From the NCBI GenBank assembly GCA_965224235.1, contig CBDCYP010000002.1, positions 2,139,762 to 2,203,761 of the forward strand: 64,000 bases of DNA, given 5' to 3'. The notes under the pieces were generated by a model. It saw nothing but the letters and a program-made list of their open reading frames with translations. It was not told the origin of the DNA and made no database searches. The position numbers and the translations under genes were made by a program. This DNA comes from G958295935 sp965224235. Lineage in GTDB: Bacteria > Chloroflexota > Dehalococcoidia > Lucifugimonadales > Lucifugimonadaceae. Each line of letters begins with the position of its first letter. Positions within the stretch are counted from its first letter, which is position 1. This document shows, one piece after another, positions 8,832-17,271 of this stretch.

Positions 8832-9257
8832 TCAAAGCGCACGAGTGTAGCCGCCTTCGTCCACAACGCGGTTTGACGCCCTCAGACGGCTCTTTGTCGT
8901 GAATTCGAGGCGGTTGCCCTCGGGGTCGTAGACGTAGAACGCCCGTTGGCCGTCGTCCCGTTCGACGGGCCCCTTGACTATCTCGAAACCGGCTTCCTGC
9001 ATTGTCAGGAGCGCGCCGTCGAAGTCCTCGACCTCGAACGCGGTGTGGACGTTGGGCGGATTTTCCGGCATCTGCCGAACGAGGTGGACCATAGTGCCAT
9101 CGGCCGCCTCGAGCCAGATCAGGCTGTCCCCACCCGCGCCTTCCTGCGCCGGCACCACTTTCAGCCCGAGCAGGTCGCGCCAAAAGCCAAGCGCCCGCCC
9201 CCGGTCCACGAACGGCATCGCCTGGTGGTTGATAGTCCGAACACTAATTTGACGCAT
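8832..9257 (-). CDS. VOC-family (glyoxalase/bleomycin resistance-like) protein
   Basis: A 141-residue protein with one vicinal-oxygen-chelate domain. The N-terminal FVDRGRALGFWRDLLGLKVV pattern, the central MVHLVRQMPENPPNVHTAFEVEDFDGAL and the C-terminal FYVYDPEGNRLEF are typical paired beta-alpha-beta-beta-beta modules. The C-terminal Glu of GNRLEF is a usual metal ligand. Members include lyases, dioxygenases and isomerases acting on small metabolites; the reaction here is unknown. It is convergent with the broken dehydratase gene and lies in the same direction as, about 110 bp after, the sugar-isomerase-like gene, so both may belong to one catabolic unit. Confidence 0.85.
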   Translation of the reverse strand: MRQISVRTINHQAMPFVDRGRALGFWRDLLGLKVVPAQEGAGGDSLIWLEAADGTMVHLVRQMPENPPNVHTAFEVEDFDGALLTMQEAGFEIVKGPVERDDGQRAFYVYDPEGNRLEFTTKSRLRASNRVVDEGGYTRAL

Positions 9258-9368
9258 GTGCGTACCGTCCGATCAGCAACTTGCCGGGGAGGCCGTCGTT
9301 ATCCCCGGGTACCCGATCAACAGGCCGTACCGGAAACCTGCCAGTCGAATCGTGAACCGCCGCGTCGT

Positions 9369-10205
9369 CTATCCGATCGATTTCCTGCCCTTGTCCAACG
9401 CGTCGAAGCAAAACTGGGCAGTCCACCAGGGGTCGTAGTCCGGCTGCGCCGACTGTTGGAAGCTCACCTCGGCGTAGACCGGCATTTCCTCAATACCGTT
9501 GTTTCGGAGAGCGGTCAGGAATTCAGGGATATCGATCGTCCCATCGCCGGTCAGGCAGAAATGGATACCTTCGTCGTCCTTGTGTCCGTCCTTGATGTGG
9601 ACCATAACGGAGTGCGGCGCGCACAGGTCGACGCTGTGAACCACTTCCGCCCCCTCAACGTAAAAGTGGCTGATGTCGAGGTCCAGCTTCAGATTCGGGT
9701 GGTTCGTTTGTTCCATCATCCAGACGGCCTTTTCCGGCGTCTCGAAATCTGTACCTGCGTGAGCTTCGATAGCGATTATCACGTCGTATTCCGCCGCGAG
9801 GTCGGCCAATCGAAGGAACGAATCGCGAATCTGTTCCTTACCGGTGTTCCATGGCGGCGCCCCGTGGCCGGCCGTGGTGGTCACCAAAATCGGGGTGTCG
9901 TCGTAGTGGACGTTCTGAGCGAGCCGGAACTTGGCCTTCGCATCATCCAGCATGGCGCCCGTTTCGTCCCCGCTTGCGCAAACGTTTATGGCGCCAAAAA
10001 GGATGGGTGACGGAAACCCCAGTTCGCGGGACAGATTTGCCAGCTTTTTCTGCTCGGAGGCGCCAAATGACGCCGGCGCTGTTGGCCATTCATCCCTGAC
10101 ACATATTTCGATCGCCTCGTAGCCGATTTCCCTAGCCTTTCGAATGGCATCAAATGGGTCCACGCTTCTCAGCGCATATGTTGAATATCCGAGCTTAAAC
10201 GTCAA
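9369..10205 (-). CDS. Sugar phosphate isomerase/epimerase-like TIM barrel
   Basis: A 278-residue protein of the xylose isomerase-like (AP_endonuc_2) barrel family. Recognisable strands are KLGYSTYALRSVDPFDAI at the N-terminus, YEAIEICV, VIIAIEAHAGTDFETPEKA, LKLDLDISHFYVEGAEV, VMVHIKDGH and MPVYAEVSF near the end. Glu, Asp and His residues in those strands are the expected metal ligands. Members epimerise or isomerise sugars and related polyols, for example inosose or dehydroshikimate; the substrate cannot be read from sequence. Length is normal. The ATG at 10205 is followed upstream by a non-coding gap and then the divergent CoA-transferase gene. Confidence 0.85.
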   Translation of the reverse strand: MTFKLGYSTYALRSVDPFDAIRKAREIGYEAIEICVRDEWPTAPASFGASEQKKLANLSRELGFPSPILFGAINVCASGDETGAMLDDAKAKFRLAQNVHYDDTPILVTTTAGHGAPPWNTGKEQIRDSFLRLADLAAEYDVIIAIEAHAGTDFETPEKAVWMMEQTNHPNLKLDLDISHFYVEGAEVVHSVDLCAPHSVMVHIKDGHKDDEGIHFCLTGDGTIDIPEFLTALRNNGIEEMPVYAEVSFQQSAQPDYDPWWTAQFCFDALDKGRKSIG

Positions 10206-10353
10206 TTGAGTAACCTCCAGTGTTAATGTTGGCGGATTCTAGCAAACATCCCCTGAGTGACAAAAATCTCGTACGATTGTTGCTGCCATTTTGTAGGTCC
10301 TAAATATGACCGGCCATGATTACGGCTAGGGATTGCGACCGACGCTACCCACA

Positions 10354-12771
10354 ATGAATCAAGCTGAATCGACGGCAACTCCGGCGCTGGCCGGGATGCG
10401 CGTGCTGGACCTGACCCGCGGCATCGCCGGCGCCTATTGCACCAGACTTCTCGCCATAATGGGAGCGGAGGTCATCAAGGTGGAACCGCCCGGCGACGGC
10501 GACCCCTTGCGAGCGATGCCGCCGTTTTACAGCGACGAAAACGGAATGCAGGAGTCCGTCCTGTTCGCCTATCTGAACGCCAGCAAGGGCAGTGTCGAAC
10601 TCGATATCGAATCCAACGCAGGCAAGATCGCCGTTCAGGAACTGGCATCGACCTCAGACGTACTGGTAGAGGATTTTCCCCCGGGGTACCTCGAATCGCT
10701 TGGCATCTCCCCTGCGTCGCTGCGGTCTCTAAACCCGCGGTTGGTGGCAACTTCCATCCCGACCGCGCCGCCGGGCAGCAAATTCCACGGATATCGGATT
10801 ACCGAGCTGAATCTTTACGCCATGAGCGGCCTGATGTCGCTGGTTGGGGGTCGAGGGCGTCCGCCTCTCAAGGCGGGTGGCTACCAGGCCCAGTACATGG
10901 CGGGCGCCCACGCCTGCGCGCTGACGATGTTCGCTGCGTACCGGTCCCTCAGAGACGGCGTCGGCTGCCTCATCGATTCGTCGACGGTCGAGTCGGCAAC
11001 CAAGTTCTTTACGCACATGTCCGACTACAGCACGGCTGCGGCGCTAGAAGAACCGGCCGACGAAAAACGCGAGCACGCATCGGCTGTGCTGCCGTGCCTC
11101 GACGGCCACGCGGCCGTAACGCTGTACTACTTTCAGATCGGCTCGATTGCCGAACTGCTTGGCAAACCGGAATTGGCCGACGATCCTCGATTCGCCACCC
11201 AGCAGAAGTTTCATGCCAACGAACGCGTCTTGAAGGAGGAGGTGCGCGAGTGGCTATCGACGAGACGAGGCGATGACGTCCAGATTGAAGCGCAGTCAAT
11301 GCGCCTCCTGTTCACGAAGGTCAACAACGCCAAAGCCGTCGCCAATTCCACTCAGCTGAGGGAGCGTGGATTTTTCAGGCCAGTATCGGTTCCCGGCGTC
11401 GGCAAAGTCGACTTCCCGGGTCCGCCGTTCGTGCTGCATGAATCGCCTGCCGGTCAATTAAATGCGGCGCCGACACTCGGCCGCGACAACGGCCTGTTTG
11501 GGTCCCGGGACAATGCTGCTCGCGAAAGCAAGACAAATGGTTTCAAGCCGGCCGGTCCTGGCCGGTTGCCGCTTCAGGGCGTGCGAATCCTCGACCTCAC
11601 ACATCGTCTCGCCGGTCCCACGTTGACCATGGTTCTGGGAGACTGGGGCGCCGACGTGCTGAAGCTGGAGTGGTGGAAGCGGATGGACGCTTGGCGCGGC
11701 GTGATCTCGGTAGATCACGACATTGACGGTAAGAGAATCTACAACAAGGGGCCGAACTGGCTAAAGCTCAATCGTTCCAAACGATCCCTGACCCTCAACC
11801 TGAAAACCGAAGAGGGGAAGTCGATATTCAGGGAATTGGTCCGCCATTGCGACGTTATAGCGGACAACTTCTCGGCGGGGGTATTGGACCGGCTCGGTCT
11901 CGGATACGACGCTGTATCGAAGATAAACCCCGGAATCATCGTGATTTCCATGCCCGGATTCGGCAGTTCCGGGCCCCATGCAAGATACGTCAGCAATGGG
12001 GCCACTATGGAAGGCTACGCTGGGGTGGCATCCATGACTGGCTACGAAGGCGGCGCCCCGCGGAACTCGGTGAACATCTGGCCGGATCCCGTTGCCGGCG
12101 TTCACGGCGCCGCAGCCATTGCGATGGCGCTTTACAGGCGGGAAGAGACCGGCCGCGGCCAACGCGTCGATCTGTCGCAGGCGGAGGCCCTCGTGAACAT
12201 GATCGGTGAAGCGGTGCTGGAGTATTCGCTCAACGGCACGATCGCAACAACCGTTGGCAACACAAGCTCCGCGGCGTCGCCCCACGGCGTCTATCCCTGC
12301 CAGGGTGAGGACCGCTGGATAACGATCGCAGTGACGAACGAGCAGGAGTGGGACGCCCTATGCGAAACAGCGGGCGGCGAATCGTGGGCGCACGACGATC
12401 GCTTTTCCGACCTCGCTGGACGACTGCGCGAGCGTCAGGCGCTCGATGAGCACATCGGGTCGTGGACCGCCGCGCAGGACGCATGGGCGCTGGCCGACCG
12501 TCTGCAGAGAGCCGGAGTTCCTGCCGCGGCCGTGACTCTGAAATCGGACGTAGTTGAAATGCAGGACGTGCCGTCGCCCGACTTCTGGTGCGGCCTGAAG
12601 CACCCGCATCTGGACCTGTTCCCCGGCGCCGCAGCTCGAATCAACGGCCGTACACCGAGAATAGAAAAACTCCCGCCGGACCTCGGCGCCCACACGGACG
12701 AAATACTTAGCGAGCTGCTGAACAAGACCGCCGCCGAACTCGCCGAACTGCGGTCCCGGGACGTTATCTAA
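10354..12771 (+). CDS. Fused double CaiB/BaiF (class III) CoA-transferase
   Basis: About 805 residues with two complete CaiB/BaiF domains: residues 10-390, beginning LAGMRVLDLTRGIAGAYCTRLL, and about 403-800, beginning LQGVRILDLTHRLAGPTLTM. Enzymes of this class transfer CoA between carboxylic acids through an Asp-bound anhydride. Domain 2 has the catalytic Asp context (WPDPVAGVHGA, near residue 578). At the matching place domain 1 reads GGYQAQYMAGAHA with no Asp, so only one half is likely catalytic and the other structural. The single protein mirrors the separate pair at 16053 and 17272. An in-frame TTG at 10333 is an alternative start; ATG 10354 was preferred. A repeat element begins right at the stop. 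Confidence 0.85.
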   Translation: MNQAESTATPALAGMRVLDLTRGIAGAYCTRLLAIMGAEVIKVEPPGDGDPLRAMPPFYSDENGMQESVLFAYLNASKGSVELDIESNAGKIAVQELASTSDVLVEDFPPGYLESLGISPASLRSLNPRLVATSIPTAPPGSKFHGYRITELNLYAMSGLMSLVGGRGRPPLKAGGYQAQYMAGAHACALTMFAAYRSLRDGVGCLIDSSTVESATKFFTHMSDYSTAAALEEPADEKREHASAVLPCLDGHAAVTLYYFQIGSIAELLGKPELADDPRFATQQKFHANERVLKEEVREWLSTRRGDDVQIEAQSMRLLFTKVNNAKAVANSTQLRERGFFRPVSVPGVGKVDFPGPPFVLHESPAGQLNAAPTLGRDNGLFGSRDNAARESKTNGFKPAGPGRLPLQGVRILDLTHRLAGPTLTMVLGDWGADVLKLEWWKRMDAWRGVISVDHDIDGKRIYNKGPNWLKLNRSKRSLTLNLKTEEGKSIFRELVRHCDVIADNFSAGVLDRLGLGYDAVSKINPGIIVISMPGFGSSGPHARYVSNGATMEGYAGVASMTGYEGGAPRNSVNIWPDPVAGVHGAAAIAMALYRREETGRGQRVDLSQAEALVNMIGEAVLEYSLNGTIATTVGNTSSAASPHGVYPCQGEDRWITIAVTNEQEWDALCETAGGESWAHDDRFSDLAGRLRERQALDEHIGSWTAAQDAWALADRLQRAGVPAAAVTLKSDVVEMQDVPSPDFWCGLKHPHLDLFPGAAARINGRTPRIEKLPPDLGAHTDEILSELLNKTAAELAELRSRDVI

Positions 12772-13064
12772 GGGCGTGTCTAATAAGAACCGCTGGAGCG
12801 GTGCTCCAACGCCCGTCATTACTATGAAAATAGACGCCGCCGCCGTGTCGTACTTCAATCCCGCCTTCGCCGCGGCCGGGTGACGGCGCCCCACTTTCAT
12901 CACGTAGTGTTGCCTTCACAAGGCCATAGCGATTCTGATAAGCACCCCTCATTCTGAACGAAGTCGAAGATTCTGCGCCCGCATTACAGCAACGCCCGTC
13001 CCCCGCTTCCCAGACCCGGTGACAATGGGCGCTCAGGGTGTCCAGGAGCTTATTATTCACCCCC
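12772..13064. mobile_element. MITE-like element with imperfect 20-bp inverted ends
   Basis: The left end GGGCGTGTCTAATAAGAACC and the inverted right end match at 15 of 20 positions. Flanks are CTAA (12768-12771, including the stop codon of the CoA-transferase) and TTAA (13065-13068), both of YTAR type. The interior contains a degraded form of the GAACGAAGTCGAAG intergenic motif and no gene. Confidence 0.5.
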
Positions 13065-13088
13065 TTAAGATAGGGTGGCCGACCGGGA

Positions 13089-13532
13089 CTACGCGGCCAA
13101 CGTGGCCGTGGCGAATCCCATGATCTGCCCATGCTGGTTAGTACCCCTGATTTCGCAGTCGATATAGCCTTTGCCGTCGACCCGGCGCTTACCCGTCACG
13201 ACACCGCTGAACAGCACCTTGTCGCCCGGCCTAAAAGGCTGAAGGGCCTTGAACTCGAGCCTGCCGCCGTCGTAAAAACTGGCAGCGGGGAACCAACGTT
13301 CCAGCATGGTCGTGACGTAGGCCATTGAGATGACGCCGCCATTCACTGTTCCGGCAAATATGCCGCGCCGGGCAAATTCGGGATCGGTGTGAATATTCGG
13401 CCTCGTCACGTTGCCGGTGATCTCCGGCATTCGGGTGTTGTCTATCGTCTCCTGGGTTTCAAAGATATCGAACGGCGGAAGCTCGTCGCCCACCGCTATC
13501 GAATCGTAGGTCACGGACTGTTGTGTATTCAC
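13089..13532 (-). CDS. MaoC-like hydratase, C-terminal half
   Basis: A 147-residue single hot-dog-fold protein of the MaoC/enoyl-CoA hydratase 2 group. The segment ITGNVTRPNIHTDPEFARRGIFAGTVNGG has the conserved His and following Asp of the hydratase motif; the usual catalytic Asp position reads Asn or Thr here, so activity should be judged with its partner. The end (IRGTNQHGQIMGFATATL) is a typical hot-dog terminal strand. It overlaps the preceding gene by 4 bp, implying translational coupling. The two probably form a heteromeric hydratase that adds water to an enoyl-CoA, like the two-domain mesaconyl-C4-CoA hydratases or HadAB-type pairs. Confidence 0.8.
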   Translation of the reverse strand: MNTQQSVTYDSIAVGDELPPFDIFETQETIDNTRMPEITGNVTRPNIHTDPEFARRGIFAGTVNGGVISMAYVTTMLERWFPAASFYDGGRLEFKALQPFRPGDKVLFSGVVTGKRRVDGKGYIDCEIRGTNQHGQIMGFATATLAA

Positions 13533-14050
13533 CGGGCGGCCTCCGAACCGGGAATTGGCTTGTTTTCGGTGGCAGACTGTTTCTGCCCCTCGGCGTACTC
13601 GAAGATGCTCGTATAGTCATACTCGGCCACCAGGTCGTCCCGCTGGTTTCGGGCTTCGACCCGGAAGGTCACAAACTTGCTCCCCCGGCGGACGTACTTG
13701 TCGATCACGCTGCACACGCTCGTTATGGTGTCGCCTGCGCGGATCGGCCTGTGCCAACGCACCTCGCACTTGGCGAACGGTGTCTGACGGGGAGAATCGG
13801 TGACCCGTTCCAGTGCGACGAACCCGTTCGCCTCGGCCATGTCGTAGCGTCGCAACGGAGCGGCGGCGATCACCATAGTGGGCATGGCGACAAGCGCCTC
13901 AATCTCCTCACGATAGGCCGGGTTGGGATTCCGAACGCGCTCGGCGTAGAGCGAAATCAACTCGTTTGTTATCTCTACCGTGAATGGCGTTCCTTTCTGG
14001 CCGACCTCCACGGCGTCGTACTCCCAACGCCTTTCCTCGACAGTTTCCAA
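13529..14050 (-). CDS. MaoC-like hydratase, FAS1-type N-terminal half
   Basis: A 173-residue hot-dog protein resembling the N-terminal (FAS1-like dehydratase) domain of two-domain MaoC hydratases. It has ELISLYAERVRNPNPAYR near the N-terminus, then VAMPTMVIAAAP, then CEVRWHRPIRAGDTITSVCSV, ending with a basic tail. It is first in a two-gene minus-strand operon, with its stop overlapping the start of the C-terminal half. In the double-hot-dog hydratases of CoA-thioester pathways these halves are fused; here they are two coupled genes. The divergent gene 200 bp away starts a hydrolase, lyase and CoA-transferase operon, which supports a shared pathway. Confidence 0.8.
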   Translation of the reverse strand: METVEERRWEYDAVEVGQKGTPFTVEITNELISLYAERVRNPNPAYREEIEALVAMPTMVIAAAPLRRYDMAEANGFVALERVTDSPRQTPFAKCEVRWHRPIRAGDTITSVCSVIDKYVRRGSKFVTFRVEARNQRDDLVAEYDYTSIFEYAEGQKQSATENKPIPGSEAAR

Positions 14051-14251
14051 ATCGCATCGATCCTTTTCGTTTGACTGGGCCTGATCCTAACGGCCCGCAT
14101 GTAAAACACGATCTTACCCGCTGCATGCAGAATGCGGTATTGAAGGTGACGCCGCCCTCGGTAGCCGACATGAAGCGTGCAATGTTTCCTACGCCCGGTC
14201 CATCAGCGGTTGACGTTCGACTACCGCCCATTTCCGGTATACATTTTGCCT

Positions 14252-15166
14252 ATGGCTACTCTCTACGACGCGGCGCGAAAAGCCGGTGTTCCATTCGATG
14301 CCGAACTGGTTCCAACTCAGCGCAGGTTCAACACAGGCGAGCTGGAGCTCAGCTACCTGGACTGGGGACCGCGCGCCGCGCCGGTCGTCATCCTGTTGCA
14401 TGGCTTTGCACAGAACGCCCACTCGTGGGACTACACCGCATTGGCGTTGGGCCAAAAATACCGGGTTATCAGCCTCGACGCGCGCGGCCATGGCGATAGC
14501 GACTGGGCGACGGATTCGGACTACGCTACAGCCGCTCATCAACGCGACCTCGACCGGTTCATCGAACAGTTTCAGGGCGTCGCCGTGACTCTCATCGGCC
14601 TGTCCATGGGCGGTCGTACCTCGTATGTTTACGCATCCCGCCGGCCGGCAAACGTGCGCGGGTTGATCATCGTCGATTCCGGCCCTCCACGGGCGAATGC
14701 GCCGAATCCCCGGCAGTCCGGCGCCAGGCGAATCATGGACTTCGTCACGCTCCCTGATGAGCTCGACACGTGGGATGAATTCGTCGAGCGCATCCATCGG
14801 TACAACCCGCGGCGCAGTGTGCAGGAGGTGCGGGACACTTTGGTTCATAAGGTCCGGCAGGCGCCCAACGGCAAGTGGACATGGAAGTACGACCGAGTAC
14901 TCAGGCGCCCGGATCGGCCGCTCGAGATCGTTTCGGCCGATGAACAATGGCGACGCGTCGAGGAAATTGCCTGTCCGGCGCTTGTTGTACGCGGAGCGGA
15001 GAGCGACATTCTTGCCCGCACTACTGCATCTGAAATGGCGGCCCGAATGCAGAACTGCCAGGTCGTCGAGGTCGAAGGCGCCGGCCATCTTGTGCCGGGC
15101 GACAACCCGAAACGTTTTATTGCCGTGGTTACCGAATGGCTCGATGAGCTCCACTCCGCGACATGA
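14252..15166 (+). CDS. Alpha/beta hydrolase
   Basis: A 304-residue alpha/beta-hydrolase-fold protein. HGFAQNAHSWD (oxyanion region), LDARGHGDSD, the nucleophile elbow GLSMGG (Ser near residue 124), PALVVRGAESDIL (acid region) and GAGHLVPGDNP (catalytic His) appear in order. Such enzymes hydrolyse esters, lactones, thioesters or C-C bonds; here a CoA-thioester or ester substrate is suggested by its place. It is first gene of an operon, and its stop overlaps the start of the CitE-like lyase by 4 bp. The frame is open further upstream to 14177, but the ATG at 14252 (MATLYDAARKAG) gives the usual N-terminus. Confidence 0.85.
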   Translation: MATLYDAARKAGVPFDAELVPTQRRFNTGELELSYLDWGPRAAPVVILLHGFAQNAHSWDYTALALGQKYRVISLDARGHGDSDWATDSDYATAAHQRDLDRFIEQFQGVAVTLIGLSMGGRTSYVYASRRPANVRGLIIVDSGPPRANAPNPRQSGARRIMDFVTLPDELDTWDEFVERIHRYNPRRSVQEVRDTLVHKVRQAPNGKWTWKYDRVLRRPDRPLEIVSADEQWRRVEEIACPALVVRGAESDILARTTASEMAARMQNCQVVEVEGAGHLVPGDNPKRFIAVVTEWLDELHSAT

Positions 15167-16050
15167 ACACGAGTAAGCGCGCGAGAGTACGCAACCCGAT
15201 TTTCGTGCCTGGCAATCGGCGGTCGATGCTGGAAAAGGCAACCGGTTTCAAGACCGACGCCGTAGTGGCCGACCTTGAGGACTCGGTTCCCATGACCGAA
15301 AAGTCGGCGGCAAGGGATCTCGTCGCCGACATGATCCCGTCTCTGGCAAGGTCCGGCCAGAGGACCATAGTCAGGGTAAATTCGCTCGATACCGGACTCG
15401 CCGAGGACGACATAGCGGCGGTCGTCCACCAAGACGTATTCGCGGTCAGCGTAGGCAAGATCACCTCGCCTGTCGACATAACCGAGTACGGTCGTCTTCT
15501 CGACGGCGCTGAGGCAAAAGCCGGAATGTCCGCTGGGCATACTCTCCTGATCCCGTGGATTGAGACGGCGGCAGCGGTTCTGCACGCGTACAGCATCGCC
15601 TGCGCATCGGAAAGGGTCGCCGCCATCACCTTTGGCGCGGAGGACTACACGCGGGACGTGGGAGTCACGCGAATGGCGTCAGGCGCCGAAGTGCAGTTCC
15701 CGCGAAGCCTTGTCGCCTTGGCGGCCCATGCTGCCGGCGTGACTCCGCTGGATACGCCGTACGTGAACTTTCGGGACCCCAAAGGTCTGGAATCGGACAT
15801 CGCCGAAGCGGCACGTCTGGGATATAAAGGCAAGTTCGCCATTCACCCGGCGCAACTCGAACCGATTCGTCGATTGTTTGGCCCTCAGCCGGATGAAATT
15901 GAGTATGCGCAGCGCGTTTTAGCCGCCTGGGACGCTGCGTCCGCAGATGGCAGAGGCTCACTGGACCTCGATGGCGCCATGGTCGACGTTCCGGTTGTCG
16001 AACGCGCCCGCAACACCCTGGCTGAAGCCGCCGAACTCGGTCTGGCATAA
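15163..16050 (+). CDS. HpcH/HpaI (CitE-like) aldolase/lyase
   Basis: A 295-residue TIM-barrel protein of the CitE/malyl-CoA lyase family, which cleaves 3-hydroxyacyl-CoA thioesters such as malyl-CoA, citramalyl-CoA or citryl units using Mg2+. Family hallmarks: FVPGNRRSMLEKA at the start, DLEDSVPMTEKSAARD, IVRVNSLDT, the metal-binding ITFGAEDYTRDVG and the late GYKGKFAIHPAQLEPI. It is translationally coupled to the hydrolase (4-bp overlap) and followed after 2 bp by a CoA-transferase. With the hydratase pair on the other strand it would complete an activation, hydration and cleavage sequence. Substrate is not proven. Confidence 0.88.
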   Translation: MNTSKRARVRNPIFVPGNRRSMLEKATGFKTDAVVADLEDSVPMTEKSAARDLVADMIPSLARSGQRTIVRVNSLDTGLAEDDIAAVVHQDVFAVSVGKITSPVDITEYGRLLDGAEAKAGMSAGHTLLIPWIETAAAVLHAYSIACASERVAAITFGAEDYTRDVGVTRMASGAEVQFPRSLVALAAHAAGVTPLDTPYVNFRDPKGLESDIAEAARLGYKGKFAIHPAQLEPIRRLFGPQPDEIEYAQRVLAAWDAASADGRGSLDLDGAMVDVPVVERARNTLAEAAELGLA

Positions 16051-16052
16051 CG

Positions 16053-17267
16053 GTGTACCCGAGCGGATCGGCGAGGCTGCCTTTGGGAGGCCTGCGAGTG
16101 GTGGAGTTGGGGCAGGGCATCGCGGAGTCGTTCGCCGGAAAAATGTTCGCCGCCCAGGGCGCTGACGTGATCAAGGTGGAATCGCCCCAAACCGGCGGCG
16201 GCGCCCGCAGAGCCGGCCCGGATGCCGAGTCGCATCGGTTCGGAGATTCCCCCGGCTACTTTCACTACCTGAACATGTCGAAACGCAGCGTGACGCTCGA
16301 CACCGACACTGAAGAAGGCGCCCGCTTGTTCGCGCGCCTGCTGTCCACATCCGACGTTTTCATAGATGCCGCCCGAGCAGGCCAACTAAACCCCGCGATT
16401 GGCGTTCCCAATGCCGCTCGGAAGAGATTTTCGCGGCTGGTTCACGTATCCATAACGCCTTTCGGTCGAACCGGCCCTTATGCCGAATTCGAGGCAACCG
16501 AGATAGTCCTCCATGCAATGAGCGGCGAGATGAAATTGTCCGGTCTGGCGGATATGCCCCCGCTGCAAAAGGGCGGCCACTTTGCCCAGATTCACGGTGG
16601 GCTTCACGGGTACGCGGCCGCGATGGCGGCGCTCATCGCCCGGACCAAGACGGGCCGAGGGCAATACGTCGACGTTTCGATCGCGGAGGCCTGGACGAGC
16701 GTCGCCGGCGCGGCTCTGAAACGGCAGACCTACACCGGCGAATCGCCGGGGCGGGGGCACACCAAAGCGCCGTTTCCGGGCGGTCTCAGAAGGTGCTCCG
16801 ACGGCTGGGTTATCGTTGGCGGACGGGGAGGGCGCCGCGATTGGTGGCCGCCTTTTGCGAGGATGATCGGCCGACCGGAGTTGAACGACCCGGAACTTGC
16901 AACTGAACAGGGCAGGGACGCCAATGCCGCCATGCTGGAGCGGGTTTTTGCCGAATGGCTGGCGGATCGGCGAAAGGTGGACGTGTACGCGCGAGCGCAG
17001 TCGGAAGGTCTGCCCGCCGCATACGTCGCGGACGCCAACGACGTAATCAATTCCAGGCACCTCAAAGCTCGGGGCTATTTCGAGAAGACCAGACTGAATG
17101 ACGGTGTCGAGGTCGGCATGCCGACCAGACCCTACCGGGCGCAACGTATGGGCTGGTCGAACAGACCGGCGCCGACACTAGGTCAGCACACCCGCGATGT
17201 GTTTATCGATGAACTCGGTGTCGGGATTGCCGCGTTCGACAGGCTGGCCGAAATGAAGGTCGTATGA
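16053..17267 (+). CDS. CaiB/BaiF CoA-transferase subunit lacking the catalytic Asp
   Basis: A 404-residue class III CoA-transferase. The Rossmann-like N-terminus (LGGLRVVELGQGIAESFAGKM ... GADVIKVESP) and the TGRGQYVDVSIAEA segment are typical. At the catalytic position (around residue 178) it reads KGGHFAQIHGGLHG, so the Asp normally following this kind of loop is absent, as in the first half of the fused protein at 10354. It is probably the partner subunit of the next gene in a heteromer, comparable to BbsE/BbsF. GTG start at 16053, 2 bp after the lyase stop; the next CoA-transferase begins 4 bp after its own stop. Confidence 0.85.
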   Translation: MYPSGSARLPLGGLRVVELGQGIAESFAGKMFAAQGADVIKVESPQTGGGARRAGPDAESHRFGDSPGYFHYLNMSKRSVTLDTDTEEGARLFARLLSTSDVFIDAARAGQLNPAIGVPNAARKRFSRLVHVSITPFGRTGPYAEFEATEIVLHAMSGEMKLSGLADMPPLQKGGHFAQIHGGLHGYAAAMAALIARTKTGRGQYVDVSIAEAWTSVAGAALKRQTYTGESPGRGHTKAPFPGGLRRCSDGWVIVGGRGGRRDWWPPFARMIGRPELNDPELATEQGRDANAAMLERVFAEWLADRRKVDVYARAQSEGLPAAYVADANDVINSRHLKARGYFEKTRLNDGVEVGMPTRPYRAQRMGWSNRPAPTLGQHTRDVFIDELGVGIAAFDRLAEMKVV

Positions 17268-17271
17268 CCCT

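Noticed and set aside
8946..10010. A 354-codon open frame on the plus strand
   Set aside because: It runs antisense across both the VOC and isomerase-like genes and resembles neither a family nor normal codon use.
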